NCBI GenBank assembly: GCA_029747015.1
Contig: JAKOGI010000182.1
Location: 824,001 to 888,000, forward strand
Origin: Carnegiea gigantea
Lineage: Eukaryota; Streptophyta; Magnoliopsida; Caryophyllales; Cactaceae
Direction: 5' to 3'
DNA length: 64,000 nucleotides
Both the position numbers and the translations under genes were made by a program. The notes under the pieces are model-generated. The model had not been told where the DNA came from. It worked only from the letters and a program-made list of their open reading frames with translations, and did no database searches. Below, in pieces: positions 11,397 through 22,473 of this stretch; the stretch's first letter is position 1; every line of letters starts with the position of its first letter.

Positions 11397-12507
11397 ATAC
11401 CACTTGTTCTCCTACCAATTATATAATAGCCCTGAAATTATAGATGTGGTTACTAAGGTGATTTTTTAAAAAATTTTCTGAAACCCATCCCTTTTTCATG
11501 GCCTCTTTTTAAAATAGACATTTTTCCCCCAAAATTCGCCACATCACTTGGATATATAAACCTGAGTTTATAATATAAGTGCTACACCAAAAGGCAAAAA
11601 GGCTTTCTTTAAACTATATCCCAACTTTTAATTAGTGGCTAACCCATCGTTTAAATGCATAGATTAAATATAAATGTGTCTCACAGGGTTAAAGTTATCG
11701 ATACATCACTGTAAAAACACCCCCCAAAAAAAAAACTCCATTCGTTTCAAAATATTTAACCATTTTTTTCTTTTGCAGACGTTCCAAAATAAATTTCCTT
11801 CTTACTATAATTAGTATTAAAATTAAGTCTTCCATTTCTTCTAAAATTAATAGAAATTAATGCATTAAACAATGCATCCTTAAAAATTTTATTTCCTTGA
11901 CAAGACAAATTTAATAATTTATAAAGTATAGAAGGAATATACAAATTTAACCTGCAAAAATTTAATTTGCAAAATAAAAATATATTCCATCGACAAATAT
12001 CCATGTAGACTAAAAAAAATACAGTAAGTCTTATATGAGACAGTCTCACGATAACTTATATTGTAAGACGTCTCATATACTCATTGACTTCCACATGAAT
12101 TTGGCAGGAAAATATCTTATCACGTAAGTAATCTCAAAATAAATCTTGATGAGACCTTCCCACACTAGAATTTGTAAAAAAAAAAATAAGGCATTATGTT
12201 TTAATATGATTTTATGTACAGTATGCTACCAACTCAAGAAAGTATTCATTAATCATACTCAATTTGGAACAGTTCGACTCTGATAACCTTCCAACACGAG
12301 TGGACCCAGCATATAAGAAAGATGGCATGCCGCTTTTCGTAGGGCCCGCTTTTTGCCTAACTTGGAGATTGAGGGTTAATTACTTTGTCTCAAAAAACAG
12401 AAATTGAAGTTCACAATGCTGTGTAATAATAGAAATTGAAGTTCACATGATTCTTTATTTAAGGTCGAATTAATGTATAAAATTTAACATTGTATCGGAC
12501 AATGGAG
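11397..12507. other. Intergenic, decayed repeats only
   Basis: No gene recognised. Around 12020-12090 there are short inverted words (TGAGACAGTCTCACG, GTAAGACGTCTCATA) typical of old plant repeats, but I could not place element ends. Confidence 0.45.
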
Positions 12508-12903
12508 GTGTTTGATAACAACAATTTTTTGGAAAAAAATAGCTGTTTGGGAGAATTTTGACTGTTTTGACCAAGTCAAACAGTTAAAGGGTGTTTGGTA
12601 AAGAGCTGTTTGCAATAGCTGTTTGGCTCCAAAAAGCTCTTTTTGAAAAAATTACTCCCATTAGCCTTTTGAGAAGAGTTTTTTGTAGAAATGACATAAT
12701 TGTCCATAAGTTTGGAAAAATTACACACATCTTATTAAAAACTAATTCATAAATAAGGGCATAAATGAAATTTTACCAACATATTTTTTAGAAACAGCTA
12801 ATTTTTACCAAACACTTTTTCTAAAAACAGCTAATTTAAACAGCTAATATAAACAACTAATTCAAACAGTTAATACAAACAGCTATTTACCAAACAGGGC
12901 CAA
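12508..12903. mobile_element. Composite MITE of the TGTTTGG...CCAAACA families
   Basis: The left part (GGAGGTGTTTGATAACAAC to CCAAGTCAAACAGTTAAA) is the reverse complement of sequence at about 21985-22135. The right part, from AGGGTGTTTGGTAAAGAGC at about 12588 to TTACCAAACAGGGCC at about 12902, is a copy of the 2167-2487 type. One has probably inserted at the edge of, or into, the other. No clean target duplication survives. Confidence 0.55.
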
Positions 12904-13572
12904 TATTATGGATGTTTATCAGATCCGGAAGAGAACTGATTTTTTTAATTTGCAAACTAATTTAACAAGACTAATGATACATGTTCTGCCATAAGACAAC
13001 TTCTAAGTATATTATCTTAGTCCTTAGTTGATATAATATGGTTGATGGTTGGCTCAGAAGTATATTACCTTAGTTTAAATTAGTATTGAATTGTAAGGTT
13101 TGAAGTATCTAAATTTTTAATAGTCATAATTAGTTAACAATTGCAAACTTTAGTATTCATTTGCTATGCCAATGAGTACGAATAGCCTAATTGGATCAAC
13201 ACTATTTGCGAAAATGCATCATAGGTTAAAATTGTAAAAAATTATGGCTAAAAAAGGAAATTTACACAATTTATAAGGGATATTATTTTTTTAATTTAAT
13301 AGATGATCATATATTTTTAAACTAAGACGAGAAGTGTATTCTGGCAGGATTTATATCATTTTGCATTTAACAACCGACACTGATATATACCCCATCGCAA
13401 CATACTTTTAAATGCCTTATTTCAACCTAAATTAATGTGATTTATGATTTAAGATCACCAATTTTCCAATAGTTACAATTGATTATGATTTGCTAAATTT
13501 AAATATTCATCTACTATGCCAACGGGTCTAAAATAACGTCCTAATTAGATCAACCTATTTAACAAGATATAT

Positions 13573-13754
13573 TATTGGGAATATCACACATGAGTAAAGA
13601 AGTCCTACATCGGGAGTTTGAAAAGAAGGGTCATGGTATATAAGTCAAGTGGGCTACTCCTCCTATTGCCAATTGGTTTTAGGATGGAACCTCACTTGTG
13701 CTTGTTGCCATAGACCTTGGTTGAAGTAGGCTCCTTCCTTGGATCTCTCCAACA
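13573..13754 (+). repeat. 5' LTR-like region of the Copia element
   Basis: About 182 bases from TATTGGGAATATC to CTCCAACA, directly before the primer-binding site. Its internal order (CCTACATCGGGAG, GTATATAAG, GGGCTACTCC, TTGCCAATTGG, GGATGGAACCTCACTT) parallels the shorter solo LTR-like repeats at 18856 and 33057. The canonical TG start is changed to TA. Confidence 0.6.
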
Positions 13755-13756
13755 AG

Positions 13757-13768
13757 TGGTATCAGAGC
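13757..13768 (+). other. Primer-binding site for initiator tRNA-Met
   Basis: TGGTATCAGAGC, two bases after the LTR end, is complementary to the 3' end of plant initiator tRNA-Met and is the standard minus-strand primer site of plant Copia elements. Confidence 0.9.
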
Positions 13769-13779
13769 CTGGTTATAGG

Positions 13780-15000
13780 ATGTCTTCAATCATGAAGGTA
13801 GACATTCAGAAGTTCGACAGAGAGATTAGTTTTAATCTCTGGAAGGTGCAGATAAGAGCGGTTCTCATCCAACACGGGTTGTGGAAGGCCTTGAAGGGAC
13901 CTCATGTCAAATCCGAGAAGACAACAGATGAGCAATGGGCTGAAGAACAAAAGAAGCGGCGTGGGTCGCTGACGGAAGACGAATGGGAGGAACTGGAACT
14001 GAAAGCGGTTTCAGCCATACAACTGTGCCTGGCACCTCACGTTCTGCGAGAGGTACTTGATAAGGTAACTGCTATAGACCTTTGGACTCGGCTAGAGCAG
14101 TTGTATATGACGAAAAGTCTAGCAAATAAGATCAGGCTGAAAGAAAGGTTATATACCTGCCGTATGGCTGAAGGTACGCCCGTTCAAAAACATCTGAATG
14201 AGTTTAATTCAATTCTAGTGGATCTAGAAAGCTTGGACGTTAAAATTGATGATGAGGATAAAGCTATCCTACTTGTTGTCTCACTACCCCCTTCCTACAA
14301 ACACTTTAAAGAAATTATGCTGTATAGTAATTCAGATACTATATCATTTGAGGATGTCAAGGCTAACCTACTGTCTAAAGAAAAGTTTGACCATGATATT
14401 CATGCTGATTCTGCTCAGGGATTAGCAGTAAGGGATACAACAACTGAAAAGGGGAACGGTAATAGGAGTAAGAACCGTTCTAAGTCTAAAAATCCTCATG
14501 CTGGTAAGACCTGCAATTACTGTGGTAAATTGGGTCATATTGTTGCTAACTGCTGGAAACTGCAAAAGAAGAAGGAGAAAGAAGAAGATAATTCTCAGGA
14601 GCCTGCTGAAACTTCGTTTGCTGAATCTAATTCTGATGGTGACGTTCTGTTTGCTACCTCTACTGAAGGGGGGAGCGATTCTGATTGGATTCTTGATTCT
14701 GGATGTACCTATCATATGTGTCCTCACAAGGACTGGTTTTCAACATATGATCCAGTTGATTCAATTATTGTTCACATGGGCAATAATGCCCAATGTAATG
14801 TAACTAGAATTGGTACTGTTAAAATCAAGACTCATGATGGTGTTGTCAGGACTTTGTCGAATGTTCGTCACGTTCCTGACTTGAAGCGTAACCTCATCTC
14901 GTTGGGCACCCTTGAATCCAAAGGGTGCAAATATTCAGCTAAAGGTGAAGTTCTGAAGGTCTCAAAGAGTAGTAGGATTCTACTGAAGGGTTTGAGGTAA
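13780..15000 (+). CDS. Copia gag plus truncated protease polyprotein
   Basis: The frame is open further upstream through the primer-binding site, but the first sensible ATG is at 13780 (MSSIMKVDIQKFD), giving about 406 residues. It has a Copia-type gag domain (IQKFDREISFNLWKVQIRAV onward), a CCHC zinc knuckle (CNYCGKLGHIVANC) after a basic Lys/Arg/Asn stretch, and a retroviral-type aspartic protease with the catalytic DSG in DWILDSGCTYHMC. It ends at a TAA (14998-15000). In the same frame right after the stop the normal family continuation GGLYVLQGSTV is readable, then about 40 codons of pre-integrase region before a second stop. So the stop is a degenerative mutation in an already deleted polyprotein. 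Confidence 0.88.
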   Translation: MSSIMKVDIQKFDREISFNLWKVQIRAVLIQHGLWKALKGPHVKSEKTTDEQWAEEQKKRRGSLTEDEWEELELKAVSAIQLCLAPHVLREVLDKVTAIDLWTRLEQLYMTKSLANKIRLKERLYTCRMAEGTPVQKHLNEFNSILVDLESLDVKIDDEDKAILLVVSLPPSYKHFKEIMLYSNSDTISFEDVKANLLSKEKFDHDIHADSAQGLAVRDTTTEKGNGNRSKNRSKSKNPHAGKTCNYCGKLGHIVANCWKLQKKKEKEEDNSQEPAETSFAESNSDGDVLFATSTEGGSDSDWILDSGCTYHMCPHKDWFSTYDPVDSIIVHMGNNAQCNVTRIGTVKIKTHDGVVRTLSNVRHVPDLKRNLISLGTLESKGCKYSAKGEVLKVSKSSRILLKGLR

Positions 15001-15225
15001 GGAGGCCTCTATGTCTTGCAGGGATCTACTGTGGCAGATTATATGAAGGAAAGTTCATATAAATCATCTCCTAGAGCTAAGTTCAAGCATTGCTTGGACT
15101 CAGTTGGTATTCACAACCACTAAGTGTCCATCGGGGCATTTCCCCTAGGGAGGGGCGTCACCCTTTGGGGTGCGATGACGGAGTCAGAAAGTAGTGATTG
15201 GAGATTTTGGTCCAAGGTGGAGATT

Positions 15226-15820
15226 GTTGGGTTTTATGACCCAAAATCTCGAGTATCGGCACGGGGAGCTCATGCTGCACAGACACGGGCGTGCCAAGAC
15301 GAAGAGCCGAAGACGGAGCAAACAGCAAAGTGGCACGGGGGTGCCGTGCCACGTGGCACGGTCGTGCCCCGGCCAATTTTTTTGCCTCCTTGTTTTGGCG
15401 GTTAGGGTTAGGCGTTGAGGGTGTTTTCTCCGCGGCGGCTAGGGCTTTTCAAAGGGGGGAAAACCCTACTTTTCAGGCCCTATAAAAGAAGGGTCAGGCC
15501 TAGGTTCTAAAATATTTCAGTACTCATAAATACATTGAGAGGTAAAAGTAGTTTACGAGAGATTACAATAGAGAGAGATTGTAAGTCTGCTCTTAAATCG
15601 AATCACTGAGGTGATTGTGATCGTGGTGTACTTTCCTGCTCATAGTGGATTGTTTTGGTGCTGTCGTCGTCCGTGGTTTTTCCCACATTGGGTTTTCCAC
15701 GTTAAATTCCTATGTTCTTGTTCTCTTCCTACTATTCTGTTGTTTTGTTGATTGAATTTCTGATTTTCTATTGCATCCTATCGCTTCCGCTATACCATTA
15801 CTCTGATATTAATCCTAACA
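15226..15820 (+). repeat. 3' LTR of the Copia element
   Basis: It starts TGTTGGGTTTTATGACCC just after the polypurine-type tract AAGGTGGAGAT and ends ATCCTAACA, about 595 bases. It contains a GC-rich block with repeated GGCACG/CGTGCC words (15258-15375) and a TATAAAAG box near 15481. It is much longer than, and unlike, the 5' LTR-like region. Confidence 0.75.
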
Positions 15821-15825
15821 TATAT

Positions 15826-17212
15826 GATATGCATAATTTTGAAATAAGAATATCGGAGGTTGATGTATACTCTCATGTGAATGCGTTAGTTTGTGTTAAA
15901 TATTAACATAAACTGACACGAAGCATTATTTGGCTAGCTTCAGATAGAGATCATGAGCAGAATCGCATTGACAATCATTCCAAAAGCTCGCTCAATGGTA
16001 TAACTATTGTAATTGACTTATTCTTGCCCATTCATTTTGGACTTGGTTTTCACCACCTTTAGATTATCAGTAGTGTATTATTTAAATGATATTCTGATCA
16101 AAAGTTTAAAAAATTATGTAAGATAACCGGTTTGCCCTCACTTAATTAATGCGCTTGCTCGAACGTGTGCTTGGCTTGATGAAATGATGAGATTAAACTC
16201 CCCCTTTTACCCAGTGTCTCATTATTAAGGCACTTCTCTCATTAAAACACACACTTCTCTCTCGTGTGGTTCCTTTCTTTCTCTACCATTTGAAAAGCCC
16301 AGAAATGGAGCAAAATTTGGGTGTGATTGTAAATGTTTAAAGGCAAGAATTTTAGAAAATCAACTCGTTCAAAGTCTAGTTAGAGCATTCCCAATGGGAG
16401 TTTCGAATTTTGGTAACTCTGTCCTGCCACGTCAGTAAAAGTTCCACAATTTTGAAACTTGCATTTCATTACCTCTCCAACCTATAGAACTCAATTTTAA
16501 TCATCCAATAAAAATATTTATCATGGACCCACCTTATAATACACAACCTATTTTTTAAATCATTTAAAAATTATATACTTACTTCAAAAAAAAAGAAAAA
16601 GCAAAAAAAATATTTTAAAAAGCTAAACAGTGACTCACGGGGAGACACGCACAACCTTGTTTCCCCGCGTGTCACACGCGTTTCAGCCTGGCTGGAAAGG
16701 CAAAATGTGACATGCCACTGACAAGCGGGCCCCACACTTGCCTCGCGTGTCTGTGGCTGCTAATACTCTTAACTTGATTGTGAGGAGAACTTGACAGAGT
16801 AAGAAAGAGTGAAGAAAACTAAAATAAGTACTAGCTAATAGTAATTATTCTTTAACAAAAAATTTTTGTGCAGGTGTTATTTGAAACTCCTATAATAATA
16901 TTTTAATGAAGTGATTGGTATTTTGATTGATTTTATTAAAGTAAATATAATTCTCTCCTTCAGTTTAGGGTTTGGGGCTCCCGCATTTGTGCTAGCAGGT
17001 GTTTTAGTTTCACTGGCATTATAAATATTGATGAAACGGAATATTGTCACTTATTTTATTTGCAAAACGAGGCATGCTGATCTACATCTGAGATAATCCA
17101 AAGTTAAGAAGGCGGGATGCAAAGAAAATCAATACAACCAAATTAGACCCGAAGAAGGTGGGAATCAAGCATAAAATCTTATATACATGCATAGTTACGT
17201 ACACATCAGTTT
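15826..17212. other. Intergenic; contains a probable MITE at about 16384-16800
   Basis: No gene recognised. TTAGAGCATTCCCAATGGGAG at about 16382 is the kind of AGAGCATNNCCAATGG end seen in plant MITEs. A GC-rich inner patch (16635-16760) carries inverted CGCGTGTC/GACACGC words. The right end was not located. Confidence 0.4.
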
Positions 17213-18600
17213 TCAGTAAATTGGTTCAAATCTCATCTGCAACCACATATAAGTAGGATTTGGAAAAAGTATTAATTTTTGATTAGATAATTGGTCTGCT
17301 AATGGTAATGTTGCTACCCTTATGGGAATAAGAGACATCTCTAGCATTGATACCTCACTAAGAGTTTCACATGTTATCTCGATTAACAATGAATGAGACA
17401 TTAATAAATTGCAAGGTTTAGTTAATGACTCTTGCATTCAGTTAATTTCTGCAACACTGTTACTGTTTAACTCATTATATGACTCTATTTGCTGGGGCCT
17501 ATTGGGAGGTGGAGAGTTTTCCACTAAATCAGCCGCCTAGGCTGCGCACAAGCTGGACTTATACAAATCCCGAGCCTGGGAACTCAGCTGGATTTGGAAG
17601 CTAGATATCATCTCTAAGTTACAAGTCTTTCTATAACAATTACGCCATGCTTCCCTCCCCACTAGGGGAAAATTTACTTTACAGAGAAATGAAGATTACC
17701 CACTCTGCCCTCATTATAATGGGGGAAATAGAAGATGCAGAACACCTTTTCTTTGGATGTCATAATGCTCACAAGTTTTGCTACTCGCAAGTGACCATCA
17801 TTGGGTCACTACTAGTACCAAACATCTCCCGAACGAAAATACAAAACTGGTTGCTCAATATTAAATAGTATACGCCATCAGTCAAGATAGATAGAATCAT
17901 AGCACTCCTATGGAGCATTTGGAAATCAATGAATAATAAGATTTTCGGTAACGAAATACCAGATTCTGTTATGACACTTTTAAGAGCAAAAAAAAGCAAG
18001 GGCTGAACGGTGCATAAGGAATAAACTTAAACAAATCATACAACCATCCAACATCCATCATCAAACCATCAACCATAAGAAGACACACTAGGTTGCGTGG
18101 AGGAAGCTACAAGAGAGATACATTGAACTCAATTTTTATGGGTCCAAATCTTCTCACAATGCAGCAAGAGGTTATGTCATACGTAATTGGGAAGATAAAT
18201 TTATTCAGGCGTCAGCATTCAGCCTGGGAACAAGTTCAATATTGGTTGCCGAAGCAACAACAATGGGAAACGGGATCAAAGCCGCGGCACAAACAGGATA
18301 TAAAAATATTCACATCGAAGGAGATAACAAAATCCTCATCCAAGCAGTGTAAGGACACATACAAGCACTATAGGAATTACAAATTCTGATGCATGATATC
18401 CACACTTACTTTTAATCATGTAATCATGTAATCGTTAAACATATTTTTAGGGAAGGCAATCGTGTATCCAACTTGCTGATAAAGTTAGGACTCACTTTGC
18501 ATTCCACAATAATTAATATAGAATCAGGTCTTACACAAGGACCTTCATTATATCCTCTTTGAAGATAATCTAGGAAGAACCTTAGCGAGAAACACTGTTT
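17213..18600 (+). pseudogene. LINE (non-LTR retrotransposon) relic: zf-RVT plus RNase H
   Basis: Several frames on the plus strand carry pieces of a plant LINE ORF2 C-terminus: a reverse-transcriptase tail (GNVATLMGIRDISSIDTSLR), the zinc-binding zf-RVT region (WELSWIWKLDIISKLQVF, then a shifted GEIEDAEHLFFGCHNA), and an RNase H-like domain (AARGYVIRNWEDKFIQASAF, ILVAEATTMGNGIKAA, IHIEGDNKILIQAV). At least three stops and several frame changes break it. The first catalytic Asp of the RNase H domain, normally in NFDGS, is Tyr (NFYGS at about 18130). The front of the element is missing, which is usual for LINE insertions. Confidence 0.85.
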
Positions 18601-18855
18601 AAATTATATTACTTATATTTCTTAAAAACACAAGGTTAGGAACAGTTGTAGAATTATCCATAATGGAAGTACCAGATGCAGAAAATGGAAAGAAATGAGA
18701 TGATCGCAAGTGTTAGAAGCTTGTGGCCACTCGCCATGGACAAATTCATGTGGTTATAAAGGCCCCACAAGTAGACCGACAAACAAACTTGAATTATATG
18801 CCATCATTAAGTGACACAAAACAATACCTATATTAATCAATATAAATGTAGTTTA

Positions 18856-19023
18856 TGTTGGAGTATAAAAGTGGGATTGTCCCACATTGATAAAAATGAA
18901 GGGATTGAGCATATATATAAACTTGTGAGTTACTCTACCCGTTACCATGTCAATTGTAAACCTCATTTGAATTTATATGTATGACTCTTTATTAATGACC
19001 TAATTAATATAAAAAGTTTAACA
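18856..19023 (+). mobile_element. Solo LTR-like or TRIM-like repeat, 168 bp
   Basis: Starts TGTTGGAGTATAA and ends AGTTTAACA, with internal TTGTCCCACATTG, a TATATAAACTTGTGAG box and GAATTTATATGTATGACTC. A copy of exactly the same length lies at 33057-33224 in the MATE gene. It is absent from the matching place in segmental copy A (about 7824). TG...CA ends suggest a solo LTR or small terminal-repeat element. No clear target duplication is visible. Confidence 0.65.
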
Positions 19024-19178
19024 ATTCACACATTGGCGCATTCTAAACAATCAAATCAATTCAAAACTTGGCCTGCTATGTTTAAAATTATTTTACTCGA
19101 ATATTCCATTACATCACATCTTAATTCAAAACTAAATAAATTCAAACCTAACTGATGCGAACCGTTTGGCAGATCTAA

Positions 19179-19405
19179 GGGTCTGTTCTTTTCGTGGGTT
19201 AATTCTAAAATACCAACCTCAACTTACTTCAACCCACTTTAACTTACTTCAATCCACTTCCGCTATTTTAATCAACTTTAATTTATCACATAAAAAAACT
19301 TCAACCCACTTTAAATCTACTTCAACTCACTTCAACCTACCTCAATTTATTTTAACCCACTTCACCTATTTACCTGCTTCAATTTATCCAAAAAAAGACA
19401 GGCCC
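19179..19405. mobile_element. CAACTTCAACC-type MITE, 227 bp, with natural empty site
   Basis: Left end GGGTCTGTTCTTTTCGTGGG and right end AAAAAGACAGGCCC, flanked by TAA on both sides (19176-19178 and 19406-19408). Segmental copy A has a single TAA at the matching point (7975-7977, ATATCTAACTCGG). This shows directly that the element inserted with a 3-bp duplication, which supports PIF/Harbinger mobilisation. The interior is a degenerate TCAACTTACTTCAACCCACTT repeat. Confidence 0.88.
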
Positions 19406-20452
19406 TAACTCGCTCTACTCATGCCACAAGCACTAATTGCGTTCTACAAATAGATGTAGGACAAGTGGAAGTGGACAAGTGATGGTGGGAGGTGCTTGTG
19501 ATGGTGGCTAATTGTGCCGAGTCGGCATCGGTGTTGCTGTTCTTTTTTCTGATGGTACATTTATATCAATTCTTGGCCTGATTTTAGCCTTGGAATTAGC
19601 CTGAATAGTTTTCACAAATTTGGATAATGACCTTCATATCCAAACCTTTCGTTATCGTTCGTGTTGCACCTCTCCCACAATGATGGACTAACTTCGTTGG
19701 GGGTCTTTCGTATCAATTCATGTAGAAGGAGTTACGAGTTTACTTGACCTTGCAACTTGATTTTCACAGCCAACAGTTAATAATTTGATCTTGACTGACA
19801 CAGAGGAACTTGATAAACTCGACCAATGTGACTTACTAGTGCTTCTTTGACGCATGATGATCTATGTCTGATATAACACCCCCGAAATTTACTTTAATTT
19901 TGACCATTCATAGTGATAATTATAATTTAGAAGTAAATGACTTGACCCAAATGTTATTTTTTAATATTAATTGGATCATAAACAATCATTTATATAAGTT
20001 CAAATGAGATTTTAATCCAAAATCAATTGACAATAGTTGGAGTAACTCACAAGCCTATATACATGCTCAAACCCTTTAATTTTATCAATATAAAATAACA
20101 CTCACTTTCATATTTTTTATTTTATCAATGTAGAATAGCACCGAATTTTGATAACACAATATAAATTTTTACTGATATTGACATCATTCGGCGTCTTAAT
20201 CTGCAGTTGACCTAAGCTGGGGACCACTCATCACATCCAACATGATTTAATTTACAATTTTTCTTTTTTAAAACAAGTTAAAGGCTGTATTCTAAATTCA
20301 ATTGGGTTGGGTCATCTATTTGTTTGTTGGGCAAGTTGTTGGATTCAGTAGAATTCACACGAGGAATTCTTCAAAGGCATTTGATCGGCCCTTCAGAAAT
20401 GAGGTCCCATAAATGCATGTGGTTTGAACTTCTTCAAAACTCCATAACTGTA

Positions 20453-20700
20453 GAGCATGTCTAATGGTGTGCCAAAATTTTGGCTCATTAGTGAAGGCAG
20501 TGATGACCTACTACCTTCATATCACCTTTTGAGTTAACTTTTTCGCTCACAAGTCACAATTCTTCTCCTGTCCAGTGCAAGACTTACCATCTTGGTTCAC
20601 AACATAAAATAATATTAATGAAACCCACAATTAAAAATATTTAATTAATTTTACTTTTTTATTTTGTGTTATCATTTATGTGAATAAGTTATGAAAAATA
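20453..20700 (+). mobile_element. GAGCATGTCTAATGG-type MITE, partial
   Basis: AGAGCATGTCTAATGGTGTGCC opens a stretch (GCCAAAATTTTGGCTCATTAG, then TTATTTTGTGTTATC and GTGAATAAGTTATG) that recurs as a reverse complement at about 62360-62642. Non-coding. The right boundary is approximate. Confidence 0.5.
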
Positions 20701-20754
20701 ACTTATACATTTCCTAAAAAATATGACAACTAATTTATTTTTCTTTTTTTTACT

Positions 20755-20915
20755 ATGGTCCATCTGACAAACAACTGTTAGTTGGTAACTATTTGTATTA
20801 GATGTTAGTGGTTAGCTGTTTGAATTCGTTATTTGTATTACCTACTTGAATTAGCTGTTTGTAGAAAAACTATTTCGTAAAGTTAACTGTTTCTAATAAA
20901 GATGTTTGGCAAAAT
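20755..20915. mobile_element. Fragment of the CCAAACAG...CTGTTTGG MITE family
   Basis: TGACAAACAACTGTTAGTTGG, the GTTAGCTGTTTGAATT/GAATTAGCTGTTTGTAG words and GATGTTTGGCAAAATT match the reverse complement of the 2167-2487 MITE. The other half of the element is missing. Confidence 0.55.
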
Positions 20916-21639
20916 TATATTTATATCCTTATCTTTAAACTACTTCTTAATGGAACATTTTTTTTATTTGTTAGTTTTTTTTTCAAAAGAATTAAATTGG
21001 TGTCATAGGTATAAATTAACTTTATTTTTGAGCACATAAAAAAAAGAAGAGAAACTTTATTGATAAGACTTTGTTTTCTTACTAAATTCTACGTAACTTG
21101 TATTCATTGTGTATCTCATTTTTTTCAATTTGGACTTATGCAAATGATGCCAATGTTTTATTACATTATTTTGTTATTTTTAAAACTTTTTTGGTTTATA
21201 AATTGAAATTGAAATTTATATGAATTTCTAAAGTATAAATATCAAATATTCATAAATGTGCATCGTGAGAGAACCAATAAGCTTGATATAACGCACTAGC
21301 GAAATTAGAAAATCTACACCCAAAAGTAAACTGCTTGGTTGAAAAAATTGCAGATAATAAAAGAGACAATGCACTTCAATAGTTTGTTTTTGTCTCAAAA
21401 AAATATGAATGAAGAAGATAACTCTACTTTTGTTAATCTTCATGATCTAACGGGGTTCAAATGCTACAAGTATAACCCTTCGAGGAACATTTAATGATAC
21501 TATATACTCTTTCGATTTTATAAAAATAATATTATAAAAATATAATTTAAGTGCATGTAATGTAATTTGTTTAAATTCTTGGGCAAATATGTCATTTTTA
21601 CAAAAAAGTTCTTTTGAAAAAGGCTAATGAAGACATGGG

Positions 21640-22135
21640 ATGGTAGGCAAATAGCTTTTTGATCAAAAAGAACTTTTTAAACCAAAATTAGCTATTTGAT
21701 CAAGTGAAAAAGTTAATTTGGGTGTTTGATGAAAGAACTTTTTAGAAGAGCTTTTTGGGTTTCAAAAGCTAATTTGAAAAGGTTAATTCCATGAGCTTTT
21801 TGGAAGAGCTTTTTGAAGAATCAACTTTTTGTCTCACAACTTTATCAGAAACAGCTAACTTTACCAAACAGTTTTTCAACAAACAGTTAATTCAAACAAC
21901 TAATACAAATAGTTAACTCAAACAACCAACAGCTAATAGCAATACAAATAGCTAACAGCTAACAGCTGTTTGCCAAACAGGGCTACAATCTTTTGAAAAC
22001 AGCTGTTTGGAGCTAAACAGTTATTTGCTATTTACGAAACACTCACTTAACAGTTTGACTTGGTCAAAATAGTTAAAACACCTTCGAACAACTCTTTTTT
22101 CTCAAAAAAGCTGTTGTTACCGAACAACTCCTATG
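21640..22135. mobile_element. Composite MITE pair of the CAAACAG family
   Basis: The first part (about 21640-21982) repeats the 2167-2487 family: GCTTTTTGATCAAAAAGAAC, CCATGAGCTTTTTGGAAGAGC and GTTTGCCAAACAGGGC. The second part (about 21985-22135) is the reverse complement of the left half of the 12508-12903 composite, ending GTTGTTACCGAACAACTCC. No protein-coding content. Confidence 0.55.
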
Positions 22136-22249
22136 TGAATGACTAATTTACATTAACAAAATTAAAAATAATATTATTGATATATAAAAATAAAAATCAT
22201 TAATATCATTAGACCCCTCGCGTTCTCCCATAGAAACCAATAAATTATT

Positions 22250-22473
22250 GGCCTATTCTTTTCGTATGTAAATTAAGGCCGGTAAAAGGGTGAAGTCGAT
22301 TGAGGTAGATTATAGTAGATTGAGGTGGGTTGAAGTGAATCGAATTTTTTTTGGTGATAAATTAAACTTGATCAAAATAGTAAAGGTGAGTTAAAATTGA
22401 TTGAAATAAGTTGAAGTGGATTGAAGTAAATTAATATTGATATTTTAAAATTGACCCACAAAAAGAAAAGGAA
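22250..22473. mobile_element. CAACTTCAACC-type MITE, opposite internal orientation
   Basis: Left end GGCCTATTCTTTTCG and a degraded right end CACAAAAAGAAAAGGAAC. The interior reads GATTGAGGTAGATTATAGTAG-like and GTTGAAGTGGATTGAAG-like words, the G-rich version of the family minisatellite. Flanks are no longer identical. Confidence 0.55.

Larger units (their letters stand above)
13573..15820 (+). mobile_element. Deleted Copia-type LTR retrotransposon (gag and protease only)
   Basis: In order: LTR-like start (TATTGGGAAT), tRNA-Met primer-binding site, gag with CCHC knuckle, aspartic protease, a stump of the pre-integrase region, then a jump straight to a polypurine-type tract (AAGGTGGAGAT) and a 3' LTR that begins TGTTGGG and ends CCTAACA. 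Integrase, reverse transcriptase and RNase H are absent. TATAT occurs immediately outside both ends (13568-13572 and 15821-15825), as expected for a 5-bp target duplication, although the area is AT-rich. The two LTR regions do not resemble each other; see findings. The element cannot move without help. Confidence 0.8.
18681..20449 (+). repeat. Segmental duplication, copy B
   Basis: Direct copy of the 7644-10967 segment, about 11 kb downstream and in the same orientation. It lacks the copy A insertions at 8401-8560 and 8887-10725, and carries two of its own: an LTR-like repeat (18856-19023) and a MITE (19179-19405). Between the two copies lie the Copia and LINE elements. Divergence by small indels and substitutions is considerable, so the duplication is not recent. 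Confidence 0.85.

Noticed and set aside
15124..15485. Several 60-90-codon frames in a GC-rich patch
   Set aside because: They lie inside the 3' LTR of the Copia element, overlap one another in different frames and have no recognisable content.
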